From Pseudomonas sp. BGI-2 (lineage in GTDB: Bacteria; Pseudomonadota; Gammaproteobacteria; Pseudomonadales; Pseudomonadaceae): a stretch of 54,541 nucleotides of DNA. Made by a program: the position numbers and the translations under genes. Below, piece by piece: positions 25,134 through 33,005 of the stretch. Location of the stretch: positions 1 to 54,541 of the forward strand of contig NZ_SISB01000047.1 of NCBI RefSeq assembly GCF_004310295.1. Direction: 5' to 3'. Under the pieces are notes generated by a model. The model searched no databases. It worked only from the letters and a program-made list of their open reading frames with translations, and was not told the DNA's origin. Each line of letters starts with the position of its first letter. Within the stretch, counting starts at the first letter, position 1.

Positions 25134-25394
25134 GTGTTCCTGATGCGCAAGAACAGGCGCGGGGGACGATGGTTCAACGGGAGAGAGTGCTTCCAGGAAG
25201 GAGGTTCGAAATGGGCTGTGCGCAAGTCGTTGATTGCCGAGTACCTGGCGCGCACCGAACCCCACAGCCCCGTCCCGTATTTGATCAAGTGCGGGGTGGA
25301 GTGGGGCAACAAGCCCCTGAGCGAGCTGCCGGGCGAACTGATGTCGGCCGACGCCGAATCCCGGCGCCTCTGGACGCTGTTGGGCGTCCTCTAG
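25134..25394 (+). pseudogene. TssA (ImpA)-like C-terminal fragment
   Basis: The frame is open for 86 codons. Its last 55 residues contain 'IAEYLARTEPHSPVPYLIKC' then GVEWGNKPLSELPGEL and 'RRLWTLLGVL', which resemble the extreme C-terminus of TssA-family type VI secretion proteins. The preceding 30 residues do not fit, and no other T6SS gene is in the window. A full TssA exceeds 300 residues, so this is a 3' remnant, ending two bases before the convergent dehydrogenase stop. Resemblance is judged by motif memory only. Confidence 0.45.
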
Positions 25395-25396
25395 TC

Positions 25397-26365
25397 TCAG
25401 CGAACGTGTGCGGTCGTGAGCGGCGCGGGCAAGGCAATGGGCGTCAATACCGGCAGGCCGGCAAAGAACGCCATCAGGTTCTGTCCCACCAGCTCAACGG
25501 TGCCTTGAGTCGCTTCCGGGGACAATCCCGCGACATGCGGCGTCAGGATCACATTGGTCAGCGCCTTGAGTGCATCCGGCACGTGAGGTTCGGCATCGAA
25601 CACATCCAGTGCGGCACCGGCAATGCGTCGTTGTTCAAGCGCGCTGACCAGGTCTGCGGTGGCAATTACCGAGGCTCGGGCAATGTTCACGATGAACCCG
25701 TTGGGGCCCAGGGCGTCGAGTACTTGTTTGTTGATCAAGTGTTTGGTGCCAAGGCCGCCGGGCGTGGCGATGATCAAAAAGTCCGAGGCGCGTGCCAGTT
25801 CGGTCGGCGTCGAGCAGAAGGTATAAGGGACGTCGCTGCGATGTTGGCGGTTGTGGTAGCTCACGGTCATGTCGAAGCCTGCGGCGGCGCGTTTCGCGAT
25901 GGCCATGCCGACTGCACCGAGGCCGAGAATCCCAAGGCGCTTGCCGGCCAGGGAAGGGCGCATGATCTTCGGCCACTCGCCGCGGCGTACGGCGGCGTCG
26001 CATCGGTGAATATCGCGCACCAGCGCCAGCAACATCGCCATGGCATGGTCGGCGACTGAAGAGGCATTGACGCCGGCGCCATTGGTGACAGTGATGTCCC
26101 GGTCGGCGGCGGCTTGCAGGTCGACGTGTTCGTAACCGGCGCCGATCACGCAGATGATCTTGAGGTTGGGCAGGGCGGCGATTTCATCGGCGTACAGGCC
26201 CAATGGGCCGCGGGTCAATACCGCATCGATCTGGGCGCCATGCCGTGTGATGGCGGCGACGCGTTCGGCGGGCGTCGGGGCCAGAATCAGGTGAAAGCCC
26301 TGATGTTCGAGAATCGGCAAGTAGTCATTGATGGTTTCAACCAGTACCAGAACAGTTGCAGGCAT
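25397..26365 (-). CDS. D-isomer-specific 2-hydroxyacid dehydrogenase
   Basis: A 322-residue NAD(P)-dependent 2-oxoacid reductase. Motifs include the Rossmann GILGLGAVGMAIAKR, the substrate-binding 'VTNGAGVNASSVADHAMAMLLALVRDI', the Arg of 'IVNIARASVIATADLVSAL', the Glu of 'DVFDAEPHVP' and the catalytic His of 'VILTPHVAGLSPEAT'. It resembles glyoxylate/hydroxypyruvate reductases of the GhrB type; exact substrate is open. The ATG at 26365 is used; a start at 26440 adds 25 atypical residues. Confidence 0.9.
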   Translation of the reverse strand: MPATVLVLVETINDYLPILEHQGFHLILAPTPAERVAAITRHGAQIDAVLTRGPLGLYADEIAALPNLKIICVIGAGYEHVDLQAAADRDITVTNGAGVNASSVADHAMAMLLALVRDIHRCDAAVRRGEWPKIMRPSLAGKRLGILGLGAVGMAIAKRAAAGFDMTVSYHNRQHRSDVPYTFCSTPTELARASDFLIIATPGGLGTKHLINKQVLDALGPNGFIVNIARASVIATADLVSALEQRRIAGAALDVFDAEPHVPDALKALTNVILTPHVAGLSPEATQGTVELVGQNLMAFFAGLPVLTPIALPAPLTTAHVR

Positions 26366-26475
26366 GCGGGGCTCCTGTGGATATTGAATGTCGGATCTCG
26401 AATGTTGCTTCAGATTGCTGATTCCAGAAGAGTTTAGCAATTACCAGGGATCGCACATGCTGTTGGTCAGATTGA

Positions 26476-27063
26476 TTAACCTTGCGAGGTCAGAAAATTC
26501 CGGGCGGCGTCGAGGATTTCATCGGACAACCCGTCCCCGCGTGTGGCGCGGGCCAGGGTCAAAGCGCCGACCATCAAGGAATACTCCACCAAGGCTTGTT
26601 GGCGATTGGCTTCGGGCTGACCGGCGCCCATCAAGGGAATGAGTATCTGCAACAAGGCTTCCAGCCCTTGGGTGTAGGTCTGGTGCAAACCGCTTTCGGC
26701 GGTTTCATGGCACATGTCCCCGGCAAACGCCGTCACCGGGCAGCTTTCGCCCGGATTGTCGCGATTGGCCGACGACAGGTAGGGCGCGATGATGCTCGTG
26801 CGCGCCGAGACGCTGTCGTCATTGGCATCGATTTTCTGTTTCCAGCGCTCCATCGACTGCGTGAACGCCCGAGTGCAGGCTTCTTTCGCCAGCGCTTCCT
26901 TGGATTCGAAATGGCCATAGAACCCGCCATGGGTCAGACCCGCCGCACCCATCACATCGACGACGCTGATCCCGTGCAGGCCGCGCTCGCGAAACAGCCG
27001 CGTGGCGGCTTCGACGATGATCTCGCGGTTGAGTTCGGCTTGTTTACGGGAGACTCGAGGCAT
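26476..27063 (-). CDS. TetR/AcrR-family regulator
   Basis: A 195-residue repressor: HTH at 8-55 (KQAELNREIIVEAATRLFRE, then 'GISVVDVMGAAGLTHGGFYGHFESKEAL') and a ligand domain with 'NPGESCPVTAFAGDM', typical of the TetR_C_16-like group that includes NemR-type electrophile sensors; Cys104 in that segment is a possible reactive site. The adjacent tautomerase gene on the same strand, 70 bases upstream, may be co-regulated. Target unknown. Confidence 0.87.
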   Translation of the reverse strand: MPRVSRKQAELNREIIVEAATRLFRERGLHGISVVDVMGAAGLTHGGFYGHFESKEALAKEACTRAFTQSMERWKQKIDANDDSVSARTSIIAPYLSSANRDNPGESCPVTAFAGDMCHETAESGLHQTYTQGLEALLQILIPLMGAGQPEANRQQALVEYSLMVGALTLARATRGDGLSDEILDAARNFLTSQG

Positions 27064-27133
27064 GGCGGCTCACAGGTGTTGAGGGTGTGTGGATGACTGC
27101 ATCTTGGGGGCAGTGGGTCGCGTGTCAGGCCGC

Positions 27134-27517
27134 TCAAAGGGCGTATTGAGCGATGCCGTTGCCAAACGACCAGTTCTCTTTCTTCACTTCCACCAGATTG
27201 ATGAAGACGTCTTCCAGCTGCACCGCCAGTTCCGCGTTAAGGCTTTCGGCGATGGTTTTATAGAGGAGTTTCTTCTGCTCGACGGTGCGGCCTTCGCTCA
27301 GGGTGATCTGAATCACCACCAGGCTGTCGGTTCGACTGATGCCCAGGTAGCCGGGATCAAAGATGAAATGCTGTTCATCGTGCTCGGCAAGAATCTGGAA
27401 ATTATCGTTTTCCGGCACGCCAATCGAGCTGTGCATGGCGGCGTAAATCAACTGCCCGACACGTTTGGCGAAAGTGGGGTCTTGATGCTTTTTGATGTCG
27501 ACGCGAACGAGTGGCAT
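27134..27517 (-). CDS. Tautomerase-family protein
   Basis: A 127-residue protein starting M-P-L-V-R-V-D, so removal of Met leaves the catalytic Pro1 of the 4-oxalocrotonate tautomerase superfamily. 'MHSSIGVPENDNFQILAEHD' and the repeated beta-alpha-beta unit fit the longer tautomerase_2 group rather than the 60-residue 4-OT. Start at 27517 is chosen because only it exposes Pro1. Substrate unknown. Confidence 0.85.
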   Translation of the reverse strand: MPLVRVDIKKHQDPTFAKRVGQLIYAAMHSSIGVPENDNFQILAEHDEQHFIFDPGYLGISRTDSLVVIQITLSEGRTVEQKKLLYKTIAESLNAELAVQLEDVFINLVEVKKENWSFGNGIAQYAL

Positions 27518-27580
27518 GGGAGGGCTCCGCACTTAGGCTGCTGGTCAGCAGGCAGGGTTGAAAGTACCTGACGCTGATTT

Positions 27581-27618
27581 TTTATCAAATAGATTTTTTT
27601 AAACATCTATTTGATAAA
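27581..27618. promoter_or_regulatory. AT-rich 14-bp perfect inverted repeat
   Basis: TTTATCAAATAGAT (27581-27594) and its exact complement (27605-27618) flank ten bases. It lies in the 266-base gap between the divergent tautomerase and permease genes and is far richer in A/T than its surroundings. It may be an operator dyad or an RNA hairpin; there is no GC clamp typical of a terminator. Confidence 0.5.
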
Positions 27619-27783
27619 GTACTCCGAAATCTGATCCGCACAACCACTCCTCAGCTAAGTCTTTGCTTCTGTTCATTAATCCCGGACAATCGCGCCCCTG
27701 TTTCGGCCAGGGCGCTGCCCGTCGGATTTTTCCGACTCGTCCTGACCGGGTAGCAAATGACCGGAATGCGGAGATCCCACCGG

Positions 27784-29064
27784 ATGAAAGATCAGGCCAA
27801 TAGCGTCGACGAGCGCTATGTAGCGGCGACACCAGCGACTCTCACCCGCTGGAATCGCCATGACACCACTTGGATGCTGGGCCTGTTTGGCACGGCAATC
27901 GGCGCCGGTACCCTGTTTTTGCCGATCAACGCGGGCCTTGGCGGATTCTGGCCGTTGCTGATCCTGGCGGTGCTGGCGTTCCCCATGACCTTTTATGCGC
28001 ACCGTGGCCTGACCCGTTTTGTGCTGTCCGGACGCGAAGGCGCGGACATCACCGAAGTGGTTGAAGAACACTTCGGCATCAAGGCTGGTGCGCTGATCAC
28101 CTTGCTGTACTTCTTCGCGATCTTCCCGATCCTGCTGATCTACAGCGTGGCCCTGACCAATACCGTGGGCAGTTTCCTCGAGCATCAACTGCACATCATG
28201 CCGCCACCACGCGCCGTGCTGTCGTTGGTATTGATCCTCGGCCTGTTGGCCGTGGTGCGTTGCGGCGAGCAAATGATCGTCAAGGCCATGAGCCTGATGG
28301 TCTATCCGTTCATTGTGGCGCTGCTATTCCTGGCGGTGTTCCTGATTCCCCACTGGAACGGCGGCATCCTGGCCACCGCGTCGACCCTGCCTGAACCGTC
28401 GGCGCTGCTGCACACGCTGTGGCTGGCGATTCCGGTGATGGTGTTCTCGTTCAACCACTCGCCGATCATCTCGGCGTTTGCGGTGGACCAGAAACGTCGT
28501 TACGGCGAACACGCTGAAGAGCGCAGCTCGCAGATCCTGTCCCGGGCCCACGCCTTGATGGTGGTGATGGTGCTGTTCTTCGTCTTCAGCTGCGTGCTGA
28601 CCCTGTCGCCGGTGCAACTGGCGGAAGCCAAGGCGCAAAACCTGTCGGTCCTGTCGTACCTGGCCAACCACTTCAGCAACCCGACCATCGAGTTTGCGGC
28701 GCCGTTGATTGCTTTTGTGGCGATTTCCAAGTCGTTCCTGGGCCACTACATCGGCGCCAGTGAAGGCCTCAAAGGCCTGATCATGAAAAGCGGCAAACGC
28801 CCGGCGCCCAAGACCCTGGACCGCATGACTGCCGCGTTCATGCTGGTGGTGTGCTGGATTGTCGCCACGCTGAACCCGAGTATCCTCGTCATGATCGAAA
28901 CCCTCGGCGGCCCGGTCATCGCGGCGATCCTGTTCCTGATGCCGATGTACGCGATCCGTAAGGTGCCGGCGATGGCACGGTTCCGTGGCCAAGCGTCCAA
29001 CGTGTTCGTGACGGCGGTTGGTTTGGTGGCGATTTCGGCGTTGATCTATTCGCTGACTGCCTGA
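27784..29064 (+). CDS. HAAAP-family amino acid permease (SdaC/serine-transporter type)
   Basis: A 426-residue membrane protein with about eleven helices. The first helix 'TTWMLGLFGTAIGAGTLFLPINAG' carries the GTAIGAG substrate motif of the hydroxy/aromatic amino acid permease family, and 'VFSFNHSPIISAFAVDQKRRYG' is the SdaC-type helix-loop. E. coli SdaC imports serine with H+. No serine deaminase gene is adjacent. The ATG at 27784 is chosen; an in-frame ATG at 27757 is possible. Confidence 0.87.
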   Translation: MKDQANSVDERYVAATPATLTRWNRHDTTWMLGLFGTAIGAGTLFLPINAGLGGFWPLLILAVLAFPMTFYAHRGLTRFVLSGREGADITEVVEEHFGIKAGALITLLYFFAIFPILLIYSVALTNTVGSFLEHQLHIMPPPRAVLSLVLILGLLAVVRCGEQMIVKAMSLMVYPFIVALLFLAVFLIPHWNGGILATASTLPEPSALLHTLWLAIPVMVFSFNHSPIISAFAVDQKRRYGEHAEERSSQILSRAHALMVVMVLFFVFSCVLTLSPVQLAEAKAQNLSVLSYLANHFSNPTIEFAAPLIAFVAISKSFLGHYIGASEGLKGLIMKSGKRPAPKTLDRMTAAFMLVVCWIVATLNPSILVMIETLGGPVIAAILFLMPMYAIRKVPAMARFRGQASNVFVTAVGLVAISALIYSLTA

Positions 29065-29111
29065 TGGATTCTGTGGGGGATGAGAGTCCGCTATCGTCGG
29101 AACGCCGCCCG

Positions 29112-29165
29112 GAGCAGGCTCGCTCCCACAGGTTTTGCGCGGTCCTTGTGGGAGCGAGCCTGCTC
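29112..29165. repeat. REP inverted pair
   Basis: GAGCAGGCTCGCTCCCACA (29112-29130) and its inverted copy (29147-29165), 16 bases apart, lie between the permease and acnB. Confidence 0.85.
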
Positions 29166-29226
29166 GCGATTGGGGCGACTCGATCCTCAAGTAAGCCAAG
29201 CTGTGAACCCCATACTTGTTCAGGCA

Positions 29227-29264
29227 TAAAAAAACGCCGCTCATCTCACGATGGGCGGCGTTTT
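29227..29264. terminator. Bidirectional intrinsic terminator, permease/acnB
   Basis: AAAACGCCGCTCATC and GATGGGCGGCGTTTT form a long GC-rich stem around TCAC, flanked by A- and T-runs. It serves the convergent permease and acnB genes. Confidence 0.88.
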
Positions 29265-29280
29265 CTATTGCGTTGCAGCG

Positions 29281-31890
29281 TTAGGCTTGAACGACCGGAA
29301 TGTTGGCGTTCGCAGCAGCTTCACGGAACTCGGCGATCTGGTCGAAGGACAGGTAGCGGTAGACATCGGCCGCCATGCTGTCGATCTTGCCAGCGTATTC
29401 CATGTACTCCTCGACGGTCGGCAGGCGACCCAGGATGGAAGCAACAGACGCCAGCTCAGCCGAAGCCAGGTAAACGTTCGCGCCGTCACCCAGACGGTTC
29501 GGGAAGTTACGGGTCGACGTCGACACCACAGTGGAGTTCGGCTCTACACGTGCCTGGTTACCCATGCACAGCGAGCAGCCTGGCATTTCCATGCGTGCGC
29601 CGGCCTTGCCGTAGATGCCGTAGTAGCCTTCTTCGGTCAGCTGGTGAGCGTCCATTTTGGTCGGCGGCGACAGCCACAGACGGGTTGGAAGCTGACCCTT
29701 GACCTGATCCAGCAATTTACCGGCAGCGCGGAAGTGACCGATGTTGGTCATGCACGAACCGATGAACACTTCGTCGATCTTCTCGCCAGCAACGCTGGAC
29801 AGCAGACGGGCGTCGTCCGGATCGTTTGGCGCGCAGAGCACAGGCTCTTTGATGTCGGCCAGGTCGATTTCGATGATTTCAGCGTATTCGGCGTCAGCAT
29901 CGGCAACCATCAACTCAGGGTTGGCAACCCAGGCTTCCATCGCTTGAGCACGACGTTCCAGGGTACGAGCATCGCCGTAGCCTTCGCCGATCATCCAGCG
30001 CAGCAGGGTGATGTTGGAGTTCAGGTACTCGGTGATCGACTCTTTCGACAGCTTGATGGTGCAACCGGCAGCCGAACGTTCAGCCGAGGCGTCGGACAGC
30101 TCGAACGCTTGCTCGATGCTCAGGTTGTCCAGGCCTTCGATTTCCAGGATGCGGCCGGAGAAGGCGTTCTTCTTGCCTTTCTTCTCAACGGTCAACAGGC
30201 CAGCCTGAATCGCGAAGTAAGGAATGGCGTGAACCAGGTCGCGCAGGGTGACGCCCGGTTGCATTTTGCCTTTGAAGCGCACCAGGATCGATTCCGGCAT
30301 GTCCAGCGGCATCACGCCAGTGGCTGCGGCGAACGCTACCAGGCCGGAACCGGCCGGGAACGAAATGCCCATCGGGAAACGGGTGTGCGAGTCACCACCG
30401 GTACCGACGGTGTCCGGCAGCAGCATGCGGTTCAACCAGCTGTGGATGATGCCGTCGCCCGGACGCAGGGAAACGCCGCCGCGGGTCATGATGAAGTCTG
30501 GCAGGGTGTGGTGGGTGGTCACGTCGATCGGCTTTGGATAGGCCGCGGTGTGGCAGAAGGACTGCATCACCAGATCGGTCGAGAAGCCCAGGCACGCCAG
30601 GTCTTTCAGTTCGTCACGGGTCATAGGACCGGTGGTGTCCTGAGAGCCGACGGTGGTCATTTTCGGTTCGCAGTAAGTACCTGGACGAACGCCTTTGCCT
30701 TCTGGCAGACCGCAAGCCTTGCCGACCATTTTCTGTGCCAGGGTGAAGCCTTTGCCGGTGTCGACAGGTGCTTCAGGCAGTTTGAACAGATCGGTAGGGC
30801 CCAGGCCCAATTCGGCACGGGCCTTGTCGGTCAGACCGCGGCCGATGATCAGCGGAATACGGCCGCCAGCACGAACTTCGTCCAACAGCACCGGGGTCTT
30901 CATTTCGAAGGTGGTCAGGACTTCGTCGGTGCCGTGTTTGCAGACTTTGCCAGCATGCGGGTAAAGGTCGATCACGTCGCCCATGTGCATGTTGGAGACG
31001 TCGAATTCGATCGGCAGTGCGCCGGCATCTTCCATGGTGTTGTAGAAGATCGGAGCGATTTTGCTGCCGAAGCAGAAACCGCCAGCACGTTTGTTCGGAA
31101 CGTTAGGAACGTCGTCGCCGAAGAACCACAGCACCGAGTTGGTGGCCGATTTACGCGACGAACCGGTACCGACCACGTCACCGACGTAGGCGATTGGGAA
31201 ACCGGAGTTGCGCATTTCTTCGATCTGCTTCATCGGGCCGGTAACGCCCTGGGCGTCAGGCACGATGCCTTCACGAGCCATTTTCAGCATGGCGAGGGCG
31301 TGCAGCGGGATGTCCGGGCGGGACCAGGCGTCCGGAGCAGGGGACAGGTCATCGGTGTTGGTTTCGCCGGTGACCTTGAACACGCGCAGGCTGATCTTGT
31401 CGGCCAGGGTTGGGCGGTTGCGGAACCACTCGCCGTCAGCCCAGGACTGGATCACGCCTTTGGCATGTTCGTTGCCGTTGCGGGCTTTTTCCGCAACATC
31501 GTGGAACGCATCGAACATGAGCAGGGTGTGCTTGAGTTGAGCGGCAGCGACAGGGGCCAGTTCGGCGCTGTCGAGCAGGTCAACCAGCGTCACGATGTTG
31601 TAGCCGCCTTGCATGGTGCCAAGCAGTTCAACAGCGCGTTTCTTGTCGATCAGAGGGGATTTTGCTTCGCCTTTGGCGAGGGCAGAGAGGAAACCAGCCT
31701 TTACATAGGCCGCTTCGTCCACACCAGGCGGAATTCGATTGGTGATCAGGTCAACGAGGAAAGCTTCTTCGCCAGCCGGGGGATTCTTCAGCAGCTCAAC
31801 CAGGCCTGCAGTTTGTTCGGCGTTTAGCGGCTGGGGAACGATACCCAGTGCTGCACGCTCTTCGATATGTTTGCGGTAGGCTTCAAGCAC
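29281..31890 (-). CDS. acnB: Aconitate hydratase B (bifunctional 2-methylisocitrate dehydratase)
   Basis: An 869-residue [4Fe-4S] TCA-cycle enzyme isomerising citrate to isocitrate. The N-terminal HEAT-like domain (LEAYRKHIEERAALGIVPQPLN), the swivel domain ('GSSRKSATNSVLWFFGDDVPNVP') and the cluster-binding cysteines (in SFCHTAAY, and the 'GSCMTNIGHFRAAGKLL' / 'PGCSLCMGNQARV' blocks) identify AcnB. The start is GTG at 31890, preceded by GATGAGGG; the preceding in-frame ATG at 31938 adds sequence absent from relatives. Length matches E. coli AcnB (865). It has an unusually long structured leader. Confidence 0.95.
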   Translation of the reverse strand: MLEAYRKHIEERAALGIVPQPLNAEQTAGLVELLKNPPAGEEAFLVDLITNRIPPGVDEAAYVKAGFLSALAKGEAKSPLIDKKRAVELLGTMQGGYNIVTLVDLLDSAELAPVAAAQLKHTLLMFDAFHDVAEKARNGNEHAKGVIQSWADGEWFRNRPTLADKISLRVFKVTGETNTDDLSPAPDAWSRPDIPLHALAMLKMAREGIVPDAQGVTGPMKQIEEMRNSGFPIAYVGDVVGTGSSRKSATNSVLWFFGDDVPNVPNKRAGGFCFGSKIAPIFYNTMEDAGALPIEFDVSNMHMGDVIDLYPHAGKVCKHGTDEVLTTFEMKTPVLLDEVRAGGRIPLIIGRGLTDKARAELGLGPTDLFKLPEAPVDTGKGFTLAQKMVGKACGLPEGKGVRPGTYCEPKMTTVGSQDTTGPMTRDELKDLACLGFSTDLVMQSFCHTAAYPKPIDVTTHHTLPDFIMTRGGVSLRPGDGIIHSWLNRMLLPDTVGTGGDSHTRFPMGISFPAGSGLVAFAAATGVMPLDMPESILVRFKGKMQPGVTLRDLVHAIPYFAIQAGLLTVEKKGKKNAFSGRILEIEGLDNLSIEQAFELSDASAERSAAGCTIKLSKESITEYLNSNITLLRWMIGEGYGDARTLERRAQAMEAWVANPELMVADADAEYAEIIEIDLADIKEPVLCAPNDPDDARLLSSVAGEKIDEVFIGSCMTNIGHFRAAGKLLDQVKGQLPTRLWLSPPTKMDAHQLTEEGYYGIYGKAGARMEMPGCSLCMGNQARVEPNSTVVSTSTRNFPNRLGDGANVYLASAELASVASILGRLPTVEEYMEYAGKIDSMAADVYRYLSFDQIAEFREAAANANIPVVQA

Positions 31891-32010
31891 AGTTATTACC
31901 CTCATCAGTGGTCCCAAATGGGTGTCCGGGACGCTCATCCCGAAATTGCCGTACTCATGCGCTGCGTGGCGTTGTGGGCCACTTAGCCAGAATTACCGAC
32001 AATTCCTTAC

Positions 32011-32150
32011 AGAAGCTGCTTTCAAAGTTTTACGCCTGCAGAACGGGAGCTGATGAGGGTTGGCGATTGGCTTTTCCCCGCTGGAAAAACCCATCGCCAA
32101 CACCGCTCTGAAGGAACGACTGTGCTCGTGACGCTTTGAAAACAGCTTCT
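32011..32150 (-). other. Structured acnB leader element
   Basis: Outer arms AGAAGCTGCTTTCAAAG (32011-32027) and the inverted copy at 32134-32150 match at 16 of 17 positions. Inside, GTTGGCGAT (32059-32067) pairs perfectly with ATCGCCAAC (32093-32101), extended by complementary TTTTCC/GGAAAA. On the minus strand this would fold in the acnB leader, about 120 bases before the start codon. It could be a regulatory RNA or a protein-binding site. Confidence 0.45.
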
Positions 32151-32191
32151 AACGGACATTGGCGCCTTAAAAGGCTGGCTGATTCTACGGC

Positions 32192-32326
32192 AAAAAAAAA
32201 TTAAAGGTAAGTCAGGGGCTATTGGACTTTGGTGGCGAGCCGCGTTGCCGGGCCGACGTGTGCGAAGCAACGCGCGGGCATCCCTTACGGGCGTCACCGA
32301 AGTCCCACAGACCCTGAGCCCCTGCA
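32192..32326 (-). ncRNA. Putative structured small RNA or attenuated leader upstream of acnB
   Basis: Three nested helices are visible: CAGGGGCT (32213-32220) with 32317-32324, GGACTTTGGTG (32224-32234) with 32295-32305 allowing one G-U, and CGCGTTGC (32241-32248) with 32267-32274. Read on the minus strand the fold is followed by a run of nine T (32200-32192), as expected at the 3' end of a terminated small RNA. I do not recognise the family; it does not match 6S, 4.5S, tmRNA or RNase P as I know them. Strand is inferred from the T-run. Confidence 0.55.
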
Positions 32327-32400
32327 TTTTGAGGGGTGATGAATGCCGGACAAAGGGCTAACATGCCGGCCTGTTCTGCTTTCCCGTGTTTTGCCTACCT

Positions 32401-32871
32401 ATGCCCAATCAGACCATCAAGACCCCCTGCGTCGGCCTCTGCTCCACTGTTTACGGTGATCTGGTGTGCCGTGGCTGCAAGCGTTTCCACCATGAAGTGA
32501 TCAACTGGAATGGTTACAACGAGGAGGAAAAGCGCGCGGTGTGGCTGCGTCTTGAGCAGCTGTTGTCCCAGGTGATGGCCAGCAAGCTGGAGGTTTTCGA
32601 TGCCCAGCGCCTGCGCTTGCAGCTGGAGCAGCGCAAGATCCGCTTTGTGCCGCATCAGTCCGAATATTGCTGGGCTTATCAGCTGATCGCCCGTGGTGCG
32701 CGGGTGATCAACAATCTGGAAGCCTACGGGATGGTGCTGATGCCGGAGTTTCGCGACTGGAACTTGCCGGAGTTGCGCGATGCCATTGATCGGGAATTCT
32801 TTTTGCTGTCTGAGGCGCATTACCAGCGCTACATAGCGCCCGGTTTCCTCAAAGACGCTTTCGGTGGGTAA
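32401..32871 (+). CDS. DUF1289 domain protein
   Basis: A 156-residue protein. The N-terminal 50 residues contain the DUF1289 pattern: 'TPCVGLCSTVYGDLVCRGCKRFHHEVINWNGYNEEEKRAVWLRL' with Cys10, Cys14, Cys22 and Cys25, suggesting a small metal site. The C-terminal two thirds are helical without a recognised domain. The ATG at 32401 is preferred to one five codons earlier. Function unknown. Confidence 0.85.
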   Translation: MPNQTIKTPCVGLCSTVYGDLVCRGCKRFHHEVINWNGYNEEEKRAVWLRLEQLLSQVMASKLEVFDAQRLRLQLEQRKIRFVPHQSEYCWAYQLIARGARVINNLEAYGMVLMPEFRDWNLPELRDAIDREFFLLSEAHYQRYIAPGFLKDAFGG

Positions 32872-32881
32872 ATCTTAAAAG

Positions 32882-32981
32882 CTTCGCGGGCAAGTCGGAT
32901 CGCCGCACCGCTCGCTCCTACAGGTCATGCGTCGATCATGACAACACCGATAACCTGTAGGAGCGAGGCTTGCCCGCGAAG
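32882..32981. repeat. REP pair with an interrupted left arm
   Basis: The right arm (32953-32981) is a standard ACCTGTAGGAGCGAGGCTTGCCCGCGAAG-type copy. The left arm (32882-32924) has the two REP halves separated by extra sequence between the CTTCGCGGGCAAG and GCTCGCTCCTACAGGT parts, so the stem is imperfect. Confidence 0.8.
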
Positions 32982-33005
32982 GCGTCCTTATTGGCGCCGC
33001 CTGTA

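Larger units (their letters stand above)
31891..32400. other. 510-base acnB/DUF1289 intergenic region with structured segments
   Basis: No convincing protein gene. It holds two separate regions able to form strong secondary structure (32011-32150 and 32192-32326), both more readily interpreted on the minus strand, that is, upstream of acnB. The remaining 120 bases next to acnB contain its Shine-Dalgarno. Confidence 0.7.

Noticed and set aside
27676..28272. 198-codon minus-strand frame over the permease start
   Set aside because: Gln/Arg-rich shadow of the permease gene, without motifs.
29251..31827. 858-codon open frame antisense to acnB
   Set aside because: It is the mirror of acnB's high-GC codon pattern; the product is low-complexity (Gln/Arg/His/Val-rich) with no family resemblance, while acnB is unmistakable.
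32192..32326. 6S, 4.5S, tmRNA or RNase P RNA
   Set aside because: The conserved core sequences of those RNAs as I know them are not present; left as an unassigned structured RNA.
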